From the NCBI GenBank assembly GCA_003978805.1, contig QNYI01000009.1:1-8058 (forward strand): DNA of 8,058 bases, in the 5' to 3' direction. Positions 1-6,427 of the stretch are shown piece after piece. Each line of letters opens with the position of its first letter. Within the stretch, counting starts at the first letter, position 1. Source of the stretch: Desulfurobacterium sp. (GTDB lineage Bacteria; Aquificota; Aquificia; Desulfurobacteriales; Desulfurobacteriaceae). Below the pieces are notes generated by a model. It did not search any database, was not told the DNA's origin, and saw nothing but the letters and a program-made list of their open reading frames with translations. Both the position numbers and the translations under genes were made by a program.

Positions 1-390
1 CCTAACTCCGCTTATTCCAACTTCATCAAGCACTGAACCAAAAGAGCCTATTGATTTCTTTAACAATGGTGATGAAATCAAGTCTTGCTCTCTTGCAAAT
101 CTTCTAGTATAGATTGCTTGCTTTCCATCTTTTGTATTAAAGACACTTGATACTCTTCTATACCCTTCCGCCTTTAATTGCTTATCAAGAGAATAATCAA
201 ACTTATCTGTATTTGAGCTTTTCTTATAAGAAGCTGGAAGATAACCCTTAATCATCTCATCTTGATTTTCAGCAAAAGAACCATTCTTGTTTATTTCATT
301 TATAGTCGAATGAAGCTCAATTATGTTATAAATTCCATCCTTCTCATTCTTCCATAGATTATTTAAAGTAGCATTATCAGAAGCTCCAAC
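1..390 (-). other. AT-rich in-frame tail of unknown origin
   Basis: Hand count gives about 33% G+C over 1-360, against about 44% over 421-540 in the same open frame. The minus-strand frame stays open for about 130 codons and uses AGA, TTA, ATA and AAT far more than the rest of the window. Such a long open frame at this composition is unlikely by chance, so the tail is probably real coding sequence. It is hydrophilic, with no membrane segment or signal peptide. Visible segments include KDGIYNIIELH, GYLPASYKKSS, KAEGYRRVSS and KQAIYTRRFARE. I do not recognise a family. The repeated Gly-Tyr and basic patterns vaguely recall large polyvalent proteins of phages and conjugative elements, but this is only a guess. 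There is no stop codon and no second start that clearly separates it from the kinase part. Confidence 0.6.
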
Positions 391-1215
391 AAGCTCAAAA
401 GCTTTAAGTGTAAGCTCTACTGCGTTGTCAACGGAAAGCTTAGAGGTGTTGAGTTTAAGGTGGAAGAGAGATATATCGCTTATATCGGCGTCACAGAGAT
501 CCCTGTAAAACTCCCTCTCCTTCTCGTCTATCTTCTTAAGCTGTCTCTCAGCTTCAGAGAGGGAAACACCGGTCTTCTCAGAGTAAACCTTTATCCTGTC
601 CTCAAAGGGAGCTTCCACCTTAACGTGGAGAGTACCGGGGTACTCCTTAAGAATGCAGGCAGAAGCGTGACCTACAATAACAACGTTATTTGAAACGGCA
701 AAAGAGGTAACTGCCTTTGTGAGGGCTTCCCTAAACTCCTCAAAGGTTATATCTCTCCTCTTCTCTCCAAAGAGAGCTCCAAAGTCTATAAAACTTCTGT
801 CAATCTGGAAAAGGTCAAATATTGAAAGCTTGGAGGATACGTACTTAAACTCGTTAAAGTCCTCTATCTCCCACTGAGGAACTTCAAGCCTCTTAGCTAC
901 CTCCTGAAGAATTTCAGAAAAGACCAGCCTGTAGCCGAGCTTCTCCGCTACTTTCCTCGCAACGTCAAGACCAAGGGATCCCAGCTCATAAGTCACGGTA
1001 ACAACGCCCATCTTCTCCTCCGGTATTCCATTTTTAAGTAACTCTTTCCTTATTTTATCAACTAACTCAACAAAAAAGTCCGCCCCGACGCCTGCAGGCA
1101 AAACCTTATCCAGAGCTCTAAGCCTTTTCTCAACGGCGGGTAAAATCTCATCGCAACAGAAGGCCAATTCCTCATCCTCGTAGAGGATATCTATGGCCTC
1201 ATCAACTCTGTTCAT
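1..1215 (-). CDS. Cytidylate kinase-like family protein, C-terminus extended by an AT-rich unrelated tail (partial, runs off left edge)
   Basis: A continuous frame of 405 codons reads from ATG at 1215 to the window edge with no stop. Residues about 70-275 look like the cytidylate kinase-like family (Pfam Cytidylate_kin2 type): a nucleotide-loop-like segment V-T-Y-E-L-G-S-L-G-L-D-V-A (74-86) followed by an AEKLGYR helix, then VIVGHASA (about 179-186), an acidic/basic EREFYRDL stretch, and a late LNTSKLS (255-261) that is typical of the family's C-terminal end. Residues 1-68 form an extra helical N-terminal region rich in Glu and Leu. The loop has GSLG where the family usually has GSGG, so catalytic activity is uncertain and the substrate is unknown. 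The start overlaps scpB by 14 bases, with GAGG about 9 bases upstream. From about residue 276 the sequence changes to AT-rich, Asn/Lys/Ser-rich protein without kinase features. Family assignment is fairly safe; the tail is unexplained. Confidence 0.75.
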   Translation of the reverse strand, partial: MNRVDEAIDILYEDEELAFCCDEILPAVEKRLRALDKVLPAGVGADFFVELVDKIRKELLKNGIPEEKMGVVTVTYELGSLGLDVARKVAEKLGYRLVFSEILQEVAKRLEVPQWEIEDFNEFKYVSSKLSIFDLFQIDRSFIDFGALFGEKRRDITFEEFREALTKAVTSFAVSNNVVIVGHASACILKEYPGTLHVKVEAPFEDRIKVYSEKTGVSLSEAERQLKKIDEKEREFYRDLCDADISDISLFHLKLNTSKLSVDNAVELTLKAFELVGASDNATLNNLWKNEKDGIYNIIELHSTINEINKNGSFAENQDEMIKGYLPASYKKSSNTDKFDYSLDKQLKAEGYRRVSSVFNTKDGKQAIYTRRFAREQDLISSPLLKKSIGSFGSVLDEVGISGVR

Positions 1216-1720
1216 TAAGGTCTTCCTCTAAGGAGATTTCTGGGAGCTCCTTTATTGAATTTAGTCCAAAGTGGTAGAGGAACGCATCTGTAGTCCTATA
1301 GAGCTTCGGCCTTCCGGGAGTATTAGCCCTGCCGGCAACTTCTATCAGACCCTTTTCAAGGAGGGACTTTATTGCGCCGTCGGGGTTCTGACCCCTAATC
1401 CTTGCAATGTCCTTCTTTGTAATAGGCTGGTGGTAGGCAATTATAGCAAGAACCTCCAAAAGGTGGCGGGAAAGCTTTACAGGTCTATCCTCCACAAAAG
1501 AGCGAAGAGTGTCAGACAGGTCAGGAGCCGTGAAGAAACGGTAACCACCGGCAACTTTCTTAAGAACGATTCCCCTACCCGAGTACTCCTTTAAGAGCTC
1601 CTCAAGGGACTTTTTTACCTCCTCAATGTCAAAGCCAAGCCTTTCTGAAAGAACCTTTTCGGAAACAGGCTCTTGAGAGAGGAAAACCGCTGCCTCTACA
1701 GCCCTCTTTACACTACTCAT
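1202..1720 (-). CDS. scpB: Segregation and condensation protein B (ScpB)
   Basis: ScpB pairs with the kleisin ScpA and bridges SMC heads in the bacterial condensin that compacts and separates chromosomes in the cytoplasm. The 172-residue protein has the expected two winged-helix layout: an N-terminal domain at about 1-80 (VEAAVFLSQEPVS, then GGYRFFT at 58-64) and a second domain at about 83-152. The family signature is clear: LSRHLLEVLAIIAYHQPIT at 83-101, IRGQNPDG at 108-115, LLEKGLIEVAGR, then NTPGRPKLYRTTDAFLYHFGL at about 133-153. Length is slightly short because the C-terminal tail is brief. The ATG at 1720 overlaps the end of murG by 8 bases; the upstream AGAGAGA is a weak ribosome site, so coupling to murG translation is likely. 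Its partner scpA is not in the window. Linkage to murG is less usual than linkage to scpA. Confidence 0.95.
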   Translation of the reverse strand: MSSVKRAVEAAVFLSQEPVSEKVLSERLGFDIEEVKKSLEELLKEYSGRGIVLKKVAGGYRFFTAPDLSDTLRSFVEDRPVKLSRHLLEVLAIIAYHQPITKKDIARIRGQNPDGAIKSLLEKGLIEVAGRANTPGRPKLYRTTDAFLYHFGLNSIKELPEISLEEDLNEQS

Positions 1721-2804
1721 TGATAATCTCTCTTACCACCCTCTCTGTGGAGTCGGGAACGGCAAACTCCTTCATCTTCTCTGAGATTTCCTTGGCCTTG
1801 ATTATATCAAAGAGCAAGAGCTCAAGGATTTTAAGCATCTCCATAGGCGTAAGTTCCTCCTGCCTCCTCAGGATACAACCGCCCGCCTCGTGGAGCTCTT
1901 TAACGTTTAGGAACTGGTGGTCATCTACGGCATAGGGGAAGGGAATAAAAAGAGTGGGTATACCGAAAAGGGAAATCTCGGAAACTGCAAGGGCTCCCGC
2001 CCGGGAAACGGCTGCGTCAGCAATTAAGTAGAGCTCCCAAACTTTCGGGTAGAAATCAAAGACTCTACACTCTACTCCGACCCTCTTGTAGGCCTCTTCT
2101 AAACCTCCAGCCTTCCCCTCACCTGCAACGTGAACAACCTGTAACCTCTCCTTAAAGGGCAAAAGCTTAGGAGCCACCCTCTTCATTGCCTCGTTTATCC
2201 AAAGAGCTCCCTGACTACCCCCGATAACGAGAAGGGTCTTTTTCTTTTCAGAGAGGGAAAGTCTCCTTAGGACTTCCCTTCTAAGGCGTTCTCCACCATT
2301 TAAGGCAGCAACTACTTCCTTTCTAAGGGGATTCCCGGTAAAAACGGCCTTAGCGCCAAAGAAACGGGAACAGCCCCTATAGCCTACGAGAACTTTTTCT
2401 GCAAAGCGGGAGAGGATAAGGTTCGTTTTACCGGGAAGCGAGTTCTGCTCCTGAAGTATAAGGGGAACTCCTTTAAGGGCAGAAGCTATTCCTAAAGGAA
2501 ATGAGACGTAACCTCCAAAGAGGACAACTCTATCCGGCTTAAACGATGAAATGACAGAAAACGACTGAAAAGTGCTCTTTAAAAGGGAAAAACTGTTTAA
2601 GAACGTCTTTAAACCTTTACCCCTTACCCCCTTAGAACCGATAAAAACGGAGCGGGAAGGGAGGAGCTCCCTCTTCTTACTTTCAATTCCAAAAGAAGAA
2701 CCTACAAAAAGGACTTCATGACCTAAGTCGGTAAGCCTTTCGGCTACGGCCAAACAGGGGAAAAGGTGTCCCCCCGTTCCACCGCCGGCAACGATAATCT
2801 TCAC
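1713..2804 (-). CDS. murG: UDP-N-acetylglucosamine--undecaprenyl-pyrophosphoryl-MurNAc-pentapeptide GlcNAc transferase (MurG)
   Basis: MurG transfers GlcNAc from UDP-GlcNAc to lipid I to make lipid II, at the cytoplasmic face of the inner membrane. The 363-residue length is normal for this GT-B fold enzyme. The N-terminal domain opens with the GGGTGGH glycine loop (7-13) and carries FGGYVSFP (96-103) and LQEQNSLPGKTN (117-128). The C-terminal nucleotide domain has GGSQGA (195-200) and the donor-binding segment SRAGALAVSEI (267-277), followed by PFPYAVDDHQ (288-297). The start is GTG at 2804, directly before the glycine-loop strand. It shares four bases (GTGA) with the ftsW stop, and AAGGGGAA lies about 6 bases upstream. 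The ftsW-murG order matches the classical division and cell wall cluster, but the usual next gene, murC, is replaced by scpB. Confidence 0.97.
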   Translation of the reverse strand: MKIIVAGGGTGGHLFPCLAVAERLTDLGHEVLFVGSSFGIESKKRELLPSRSVFIGSKGVRGKGLKTFLNSFSLLKSTFQSFSVISSFKPDRVVLFGGYVSFPLGIASALKGVPLILQEQNSLPGKTNLILSRFAEKVLVGYRGCSRFFGAKAVFTGNPLRKEVVAALNGGERLRREVLRRLSLSEKKKTLLVIGGSQGALWINEAMKRVAPKLLPFKERLQVVHVAGEGKAGGLEEAYKRVGVECRVFDFYPKVWELYLIADAAVSRAGALAVSEISLFGIPTLFIPFPYAVDDHQFLNVKELHEAGGCILRRQEELTPMEMLKILELLLFDIIKAKEISEKMKEFAVPDSTERVVREIINE

Positions 2805-3967
2805 GCGAACTTCCCCTTCCCCAAGAGCCTTATGTTCGTCCTACTCTCCTCAGGGAGGAACCTCGCAATGTTCATTAAGATGCCGACGGCTATGAACATA
2901 GAAATAAGCGAAGTCCCCCCCATACTCATGAAGGGGAGAGTGATTCCCGTTGTGGGAACGAGCCCGAGGTTTACGCCCATGTGAACCATCCCTTGGAGGA
3001 AAATGTAGAGGGTCAAGCCCAAGGCCATAAATTTCCCTACTTTTTCATCGGTTCTGTCGGCAATGGATAGCCCTAAGTAGAGTATCAGGAAGAAGGCAAG
3101 GAGAACTAAAAACGCACCAAGAGCTCCCGTCTCCTCGGCAATGTGGGCGTACATAAAATCGCTGAAAGAGAAAGTAAGGAAGAGGAACTTTGACTGGGCT
3201 CCTTGACCTATTCCCATTCCGGTCAGTCCACCCTTAGCAAAGGCCACAAAGGCCTGAACGAGCTGGTAGCTACTATACTTGCCGGAGGTGTGAAAGTAAC
3301 CTGCAGGGTCTAAGAGGATCTTTATCCGTGCAAGGCGGTAGGGAGCTGTAACTACTGCTACTACAAATACAAGAGCTCCCAGCAACATCGGGTAAAGGAT
3401 GTAGCGAAAGTTTAGCCCGGTAATGAAGAGAACCGCGAATATAACTATTGACAGGATCATAGCAGAGCCAAGATCCTTCTCCAAGAGAATCAAGAGAACA
3501 GGTGTAAAAGAGAGGCCTATAAAACCGATGAAGACTCTGACGTCCGACTGTATCTCATACCACTTGTACTTTAAATAAGCAGAGACAAAGAGGATTACCA
3601 GAACCTTGGCAACCTCTGCAGGTTGGACGGAGAAACCGGCAATGAATATCCAGCTCTTTGAGTTGTTAACCTCCCTCCCAAAGAGCAGAACAGCAATAAG
3701 GAGGAGGTTGGCCACAACGTAGAGTCCCCAAAGGTAGCGCTTATTAACTGCAAGGTCCCTGTAGTCAAAGAACTTATAGATTCCGAGGGCTATCACTACC
3801 CCCAGAAAGAGGGCAACGGCCTGTTTCAGAGCAAATGAATAGGGAACGATTCCGTGCTTCAGGCAGTAAAAGTAGCTGCCGGTATACACAAAGATTATCC
3901 CGCTTACAGAAAGGAGTAACGCTATCACGAATATGAGAAAAGCAGAGTACTTCTTAGCTTCCCGCAA
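2801..3967 (-). CDS. ftsW: Peptidoglycan glycosyltransferase FtsW (SEDS family)
   Basis: FtsW is a SEDS membrane protein that polymerises lipid II at the division septum with its partner penicillin-binding protein. The 388-residue protein is mostly hydrophobic, with about ten membrane segments. Family motifs are present: SKSWI (103-107) with a downstream QPAEVAK, KDLGSA (164-169, usually PDLGSA), YQLVQAF (234-240), GGLTGMGIGQG (246-256), and VPTTGITLPFMSMGG near the C-terminus. The essential acidic residue of the large periplasmic loop is probably D270 in SFSDFMYA; relatives usually read HTDFIFA, so the preceding His and Thr are changed. Placement between murD and murG favours FtsW over its paralogue RodA. 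The start is TTG at 3967: it has a strong GGAGGAG just upstream and no better start precedes the first membrane segment. The gene overlaps murD by 14 bases. Confidence 0.95.
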   Translation of the reverse strand: MREAKKYSAFLIFVIALLLSVSGIIFVYTGSYFYCLKHGIVPYSFALKQAVALFLGVVIALGIYKFFDYRDLAVNKRYLWGLYVVANLLLIAVLLFGREVNNSKSWIFIAGFSVQPAEVAKVLVILFVSAYLKYKWYEIQSDVRVFIGFIGLSFTPVLLILLEKDLGSAMILSIVIFAVLFITGLNFRYILYPMLLGALVFVVAVVTAPYRLARIKILLDPAGYFHTSGKYSSYQLVQAFVAFAKGGLTGMGIGQGAQSKFLFLTFSFSDFMYAHIAEETGALGAFLVLLAFFLILYLGLSIADRTDEKVGKFMALGLTLYIFLQGMVHMGVNLGLVPTTGITLPFMSMGGTSLISMFIAVGILMNIARFLPEESRTNIRLLGKGKFA

Positions 3968-5195
3968 AGGTCTCCTCCAAAAGCGCTACGGCCTCCTTAA
4001 ACCTCTCTCCCCTCTCCTCAAAGCTCTTAAACATATCAAAGCTTGCACACCCCGGAGAAAGGAGAACAACGTCCCCCTTTTCGGCCAAAGCGTAAGCTCT
4101 TCTCGTGGCCGAGTAGATATCCTTCTCTATCACAACTTCTACAAGGTCTCCAAAGGTGGATTTAAAGAGCGAAGCTGTCTCCCCTATGGCAACGATAGCT
4201 TTAACTCTATCCTTCACAAGAGACCTTAAAGGAGAAAAGTCCAGCCCCTTATCGCTACCGCCGGCGATGAGAACAATCCGGTTAAAGCTTTCAAGGGCTT
4301 TCCTCAGGGAATCCACGTTGGTTGACTTAGAGTCGTTTATAAAAGTAATTCCGTTAACTGTGGCTACAAACTCCGTCCTGTGGGGAAGTCCTGTAAAGGT
4401 CTTAAAACCCTGCACTATGACGTCATCGGGAACTCCGAGCCTCTTAAGAACCAAGAGGGAGGCCATATAGTTCTCGGCGTTGTGAACGCCTTTTAAGGGG
4501 AGCTCCCTTAAAGGGAGGATGAAACCTCCGCAGACTATTCTATCACCATCTAAGAAGGCATCAGCCTTCCCTTTCCTGCTGAAAAAGAGGGCTCTACCTC
4601 CTCCCTTCCCCCTAAGGAGGGGGTCGTCAAGGTTAAGGACGCAGAGTTTAGACCTTTGAAGGAGCTCCAGCTTAGCCGAAGCGTAGTCCGAAAAAGATGG
4701 GTACCTGTTAAGGTGGTCAGGGGTAACGTTAAGAACTACGGAAACTTCACACCTAAAATCTACAAGGTCTTCTATCTGAAAGGATGAGAGTTCAAGGACT
4801 GTTATAGACCCTTCTTCCGTCTCTTCGGCAAAGGAGGAAAAGGGTATACCGAAGTTTCCTCCAATAAAGGCTCTGTAACCTCCCGTAAGGAGAACGTGGT
4901 GGATGAGGGCTGTTGTCGTGCTCTTACCGTTGGTACCTGTGACGGCAACTATCCTTCCCCGGCAGAAGCGGTAGGCAAGCTCCACTTCACCTATAACGGG
5001 GACACCTGCCCTTTTAAACTTCTGAACAACGGGATGGTGAGGGGGAACTCCCGGTGACTTTACGACCAAGGAAGGCTTCTCCGGCAAGGGAATGGGTTTC
5101 CTATCGTCGTAAGGGACAACTTCATACCCCTTCCTCTTTAAAAGGGAAGCTGCAGCAGTCCCACTTTTTCCCATACCGATAACTACAGCCTTCAC
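3954..5195 (-). CDS. murD: UDP-N-acetylmuramoyl-L-alanine--D-glutamate ligase (MurD)
   Basis: MurD uses ATP to add D-glutamate to UDP-MurNAc-L-Ala in the cytoplasm, the second amino-acid step of peptidoglycan precursor synthesis. At 413 residues it is a little shorter than the usual 430-450. Three domains are visible: an N-terminal substrate fold beginning with VVIGMGKSG (4-12); an ATPase domain with GTNGKST (87-93), LELSSFQIE (134-142), NVTPDHLNRY (156-165) and the probable carbamylated lysine in SAK (K175); and a C-terminal domain with PHRTEF (271-276), NDSKSTN (287-293), AGGSDKG (311-317) and LSPGCASFDMF (379-389). GVHNAENYMAS (236-246) is also diagnostic. The start is GTG at 5195, preceded by CAGGAG with a 6-base spacer. 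It follows lpxI after 15 bases and overlaps ftsW at its end. Confidence 0.97.
   Translation of the reverse strand: MKAVVIGMGKSGTAAASLLKRKGYEVVPYDDRKPIPLPEKPSLVVKSPGVPPHHPVVQKFKRAGVPVIGEVELAYRFCRGRIVAVTGTNGKSTTTALIHHVLLTGGYRAFIGGNFGIPFSSFAEETEEGSITVLELSSFQIEDLVDFRCEVSVVLNVTPDHLNRYPSFSDYASAKLELLQRSKLCVLNLDDPLLRGKGGGRALFFSRKGKADAFLDGDRIVCGGFILPLRELPLKGVHNAENYMASLLVLKRLGVPDDVIVQGFKTFTGLPHRTEFVATVNGITFINDSKSTNVDSLRKALESFNRIVLIAGGSDKGLDFSPLRSLVKDRVKAIVAIGETASLFKSTFGDLVEVVIEKDIYSATRRAYALAEKGDVVLLSPGCASFDMFKSFEERGERFKEAVALLEETFAGS
3972..3978 (-). promoter_or_regulatory. Strong Shine-Dalgarno deciding the ftsW TTG start
   Basis: Minus-strand GGAGGAG lies inside the murD 3' end, four bases before TTG at 3967 (six bases if the core is taken as GGAGG). 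It is one of the best ribosome sites in the window. No ATG precedes the first membrane helix in the ftsW frame, so this site supports the rare TTG start. Confidence 0.75.
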
Positions 5196-5201
5196 TGTCC
5201 A

Positions 5202-5207
5202 CTCCTG
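5202..5207 (-). promoter_or_regulatory. Shine-Dalgarno for the murD GTG start
   Basis: CAGGAG occupies the 15-base gap between lpxI and murD, 6 bases before GTG at 5195. The gap holds nothing else recognisable, so no separate murD promoter is seen here. Confidence 0.65.
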
Positions 5208-5210
5208 AAC

Positions 5211-6011
5211 CTACACTGAAACGATGTTTATACCTCTTTCTTCTGCAAACTTAACGACCTGCTCTCTATCAAGGAGAAAGGTCTTTCTGGACTCAAAGGC
5301 GATGGTCTTCCCGCCTAAGGAGGCCACAAGCTTAACGGTATCTATCCCTAAGGTAGGAACGTCTACTCTCATATCTTGGGACTTCCTAGCAGCTTTACAG
5401 ACCGTAAAGCCCTTACCGGCTAAGGAAGCTCCCCTCTTTATACACTCATCAGTTCCCTCTATCCCCTCAACTGCAACAACCGTTCCATCTTTAACGACAA
5501 CCGTCTGGCCAACGTCAAGGGATGCAAGCTCCTTAGCCACTTTCATACCAAGCTCAACGTCCTTTTGCACGTAAAAGGTAAGCTTGCCAGCCATTACCCC
5601 CGGCTCTGTGAGGAGGTGAGAGAGGAAAGGCGTCGGGTCAACCACAGAAGTTCCTGCCTTCTCTATTTCAGAAATTATGCCTTTTATTATGGTTTCAGGC
5701 CTCCTGTCCTTTAAGGAGAGGATAAAAGTAATCGCTTTTAAGTCAAAACCGGAAAAAGAGAGAGCTACCCTGTGCTCAACTTTGCCGAGGATGGCAATCT
5801 GGGGAAGTTTTTCCCTTTTCAAAAGTTTAAGGAAAGTCCCGAGTTTAAACGGCTTTATCCAGAAAACCTTCCCCGAAAGGTCTTCAACTTCCCTGTCGGT
5901 AATTCCCTCAAGGGCAAAGGTTACAGTCTCGTAGCCTTCTGCCTCTGCAGACTTTAAGAACTCTAAAGGGAGAGAACCTTTACCGGCGAGAAGACCGAGC
6001 CTCTTCTTCAC
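5211..6011 (-). CDS. lpxI: UDP-2,3-diacylglucosamine diphosphatase LpxI (DUF1009)
   Basis: LpxI hydrolyses UDP-2,3-diacylglucosamine to lipid X and UMP in the cytoplasm, the fourth step of lipid A synthesis, and replaces the unrelated LpxH in lineages that lack it. The 266-residue length is typical. The N-terminal domain begins with LGLLAGKGSLP (5-15) and has AILGKVEHR (73-81). The C-terminal domain shows the conserved VVVKDGTVVAVEGIEGTDE (about 171-189), KAARKSQDMRVDVPTLGIDT (206-225) and AFESRKTFLLDRE (238-250). The QDMR-D-PT-G-DT block is the family's best-conserved stretch and probably holds catalytic residues. The start is GTG at 6011 with GGAG 8 bases upstream, sharing four bases with the nusB stop. 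Its presence implies an outer membrane with lipid A. Other lpx genes are not in the window. Confidence 0.93.
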   Translation of the reverse strand: MKKRLGLLAGKGSLPLEFLKSAEAEGYETVTFALEGITDREVEDLSGKVFWIKPFKLGTFLKLLKREKLPQIAILGKVEHRVALSFSGFDLKAITFILSLKDRRPETIIKGIISEIEKAGTSVVDPTPFLSHLLTEPGVMAGKLTFYVQKDVELGMKVAKELASLDVGQTVVVKDGTVVAVEGIEGTDECIKRGASLAGKGFTVCKAARKSQDMRVDVPTLGIDTVKLVASLGGKTIAFESRKTFLLDREQVVKFAEERGINIVSV

Positions 6012-6427
6012 TTACCGGACTCCGATTTAACCCTGTCAAGGATAGCGTTTACGAACTTGGGGGACTTAACGTCTTCTCCGTAAACCTTTGCAATGTCTAC
6101 CGCATCGTTGATAACCGCCTCAGGAGGGGAGAAGTTCTCGTTCAGTATCTCGTAAGTAGCAACCCTCAGTATAGACCTGTCCATAGGGAGAAGACGGGAA
6201 ACTACCCAACCTTTCTTTAAGTACCTTGAGATTTCCATATCAACCTTTTTCAAGTTTTCCAGCGTCCTTTTAAAAAGGAGCTCCGCCATCTGCTTCACCT
6301 GAGGGGAGGCACTCCTTTCTTCCCAGTAATTGGAGACAACCTCATCGGGCGAAAAGTTCCCAACGTCATACTGGTACATCATTAAACAGGCGTGCTCCCT
6401 TGCCTCCTTCTTCTCCCTGTTTGTCAT
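6008..6427 (-). CDS. nusB: Transcription antitermination factor NusB
   Basis: NusB binds NusE (ribosomal protein S10) and boxA RNA, helping RNA polymerase read through rRNA operons. The protein is 139 residues, the normal size for this all-helical fold. It opens with [19 protein letters not shown] (4-22), where the Arg-rich helix usually contacts boxA. The C-terminal half has the signature [17 protein letters not shown] (79-95), followed by [14 protein letters not shown] (101-114) and [10 protein letters not shown] (122-131). I start it at ATG 6427 because GAGGGAG lies 5 bases upstream and the ATG shares four bases (ATGA) with the ribH stop. A GTG at 6481 in the same frame would add 18 atypical residues inside ribH. 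The ribH-nusB pairing is common in many bacteria. Confidence 0.96.
   Translation of the reverse strand: MTNREKKEAREHACLMMYQYDVGNFSPDEVVSNYWEERSASPQVKQMAELLFKRTLENLKKVDMEISRYLKKGWVVSRLLPMDRSILRVATYEILNENFSPPEAVINDAVDIAKVYGEDVKSPKFVNAILDRVKSESGK

Noticed and set aside
460..693. Plus-strand open frame of 77 codons
   Set aside because: It sits opposite the conserved VIVGHASA to LNTSKLS part of the cytidylate-kinase-like gene, which explains the sequence better.
1271..1594. Plus-strand open frame of 107 codons opposite scpB
   Set aside because: ScpB signature motifs cover the same bases on the minus strand. The plus product has no recognisable features.
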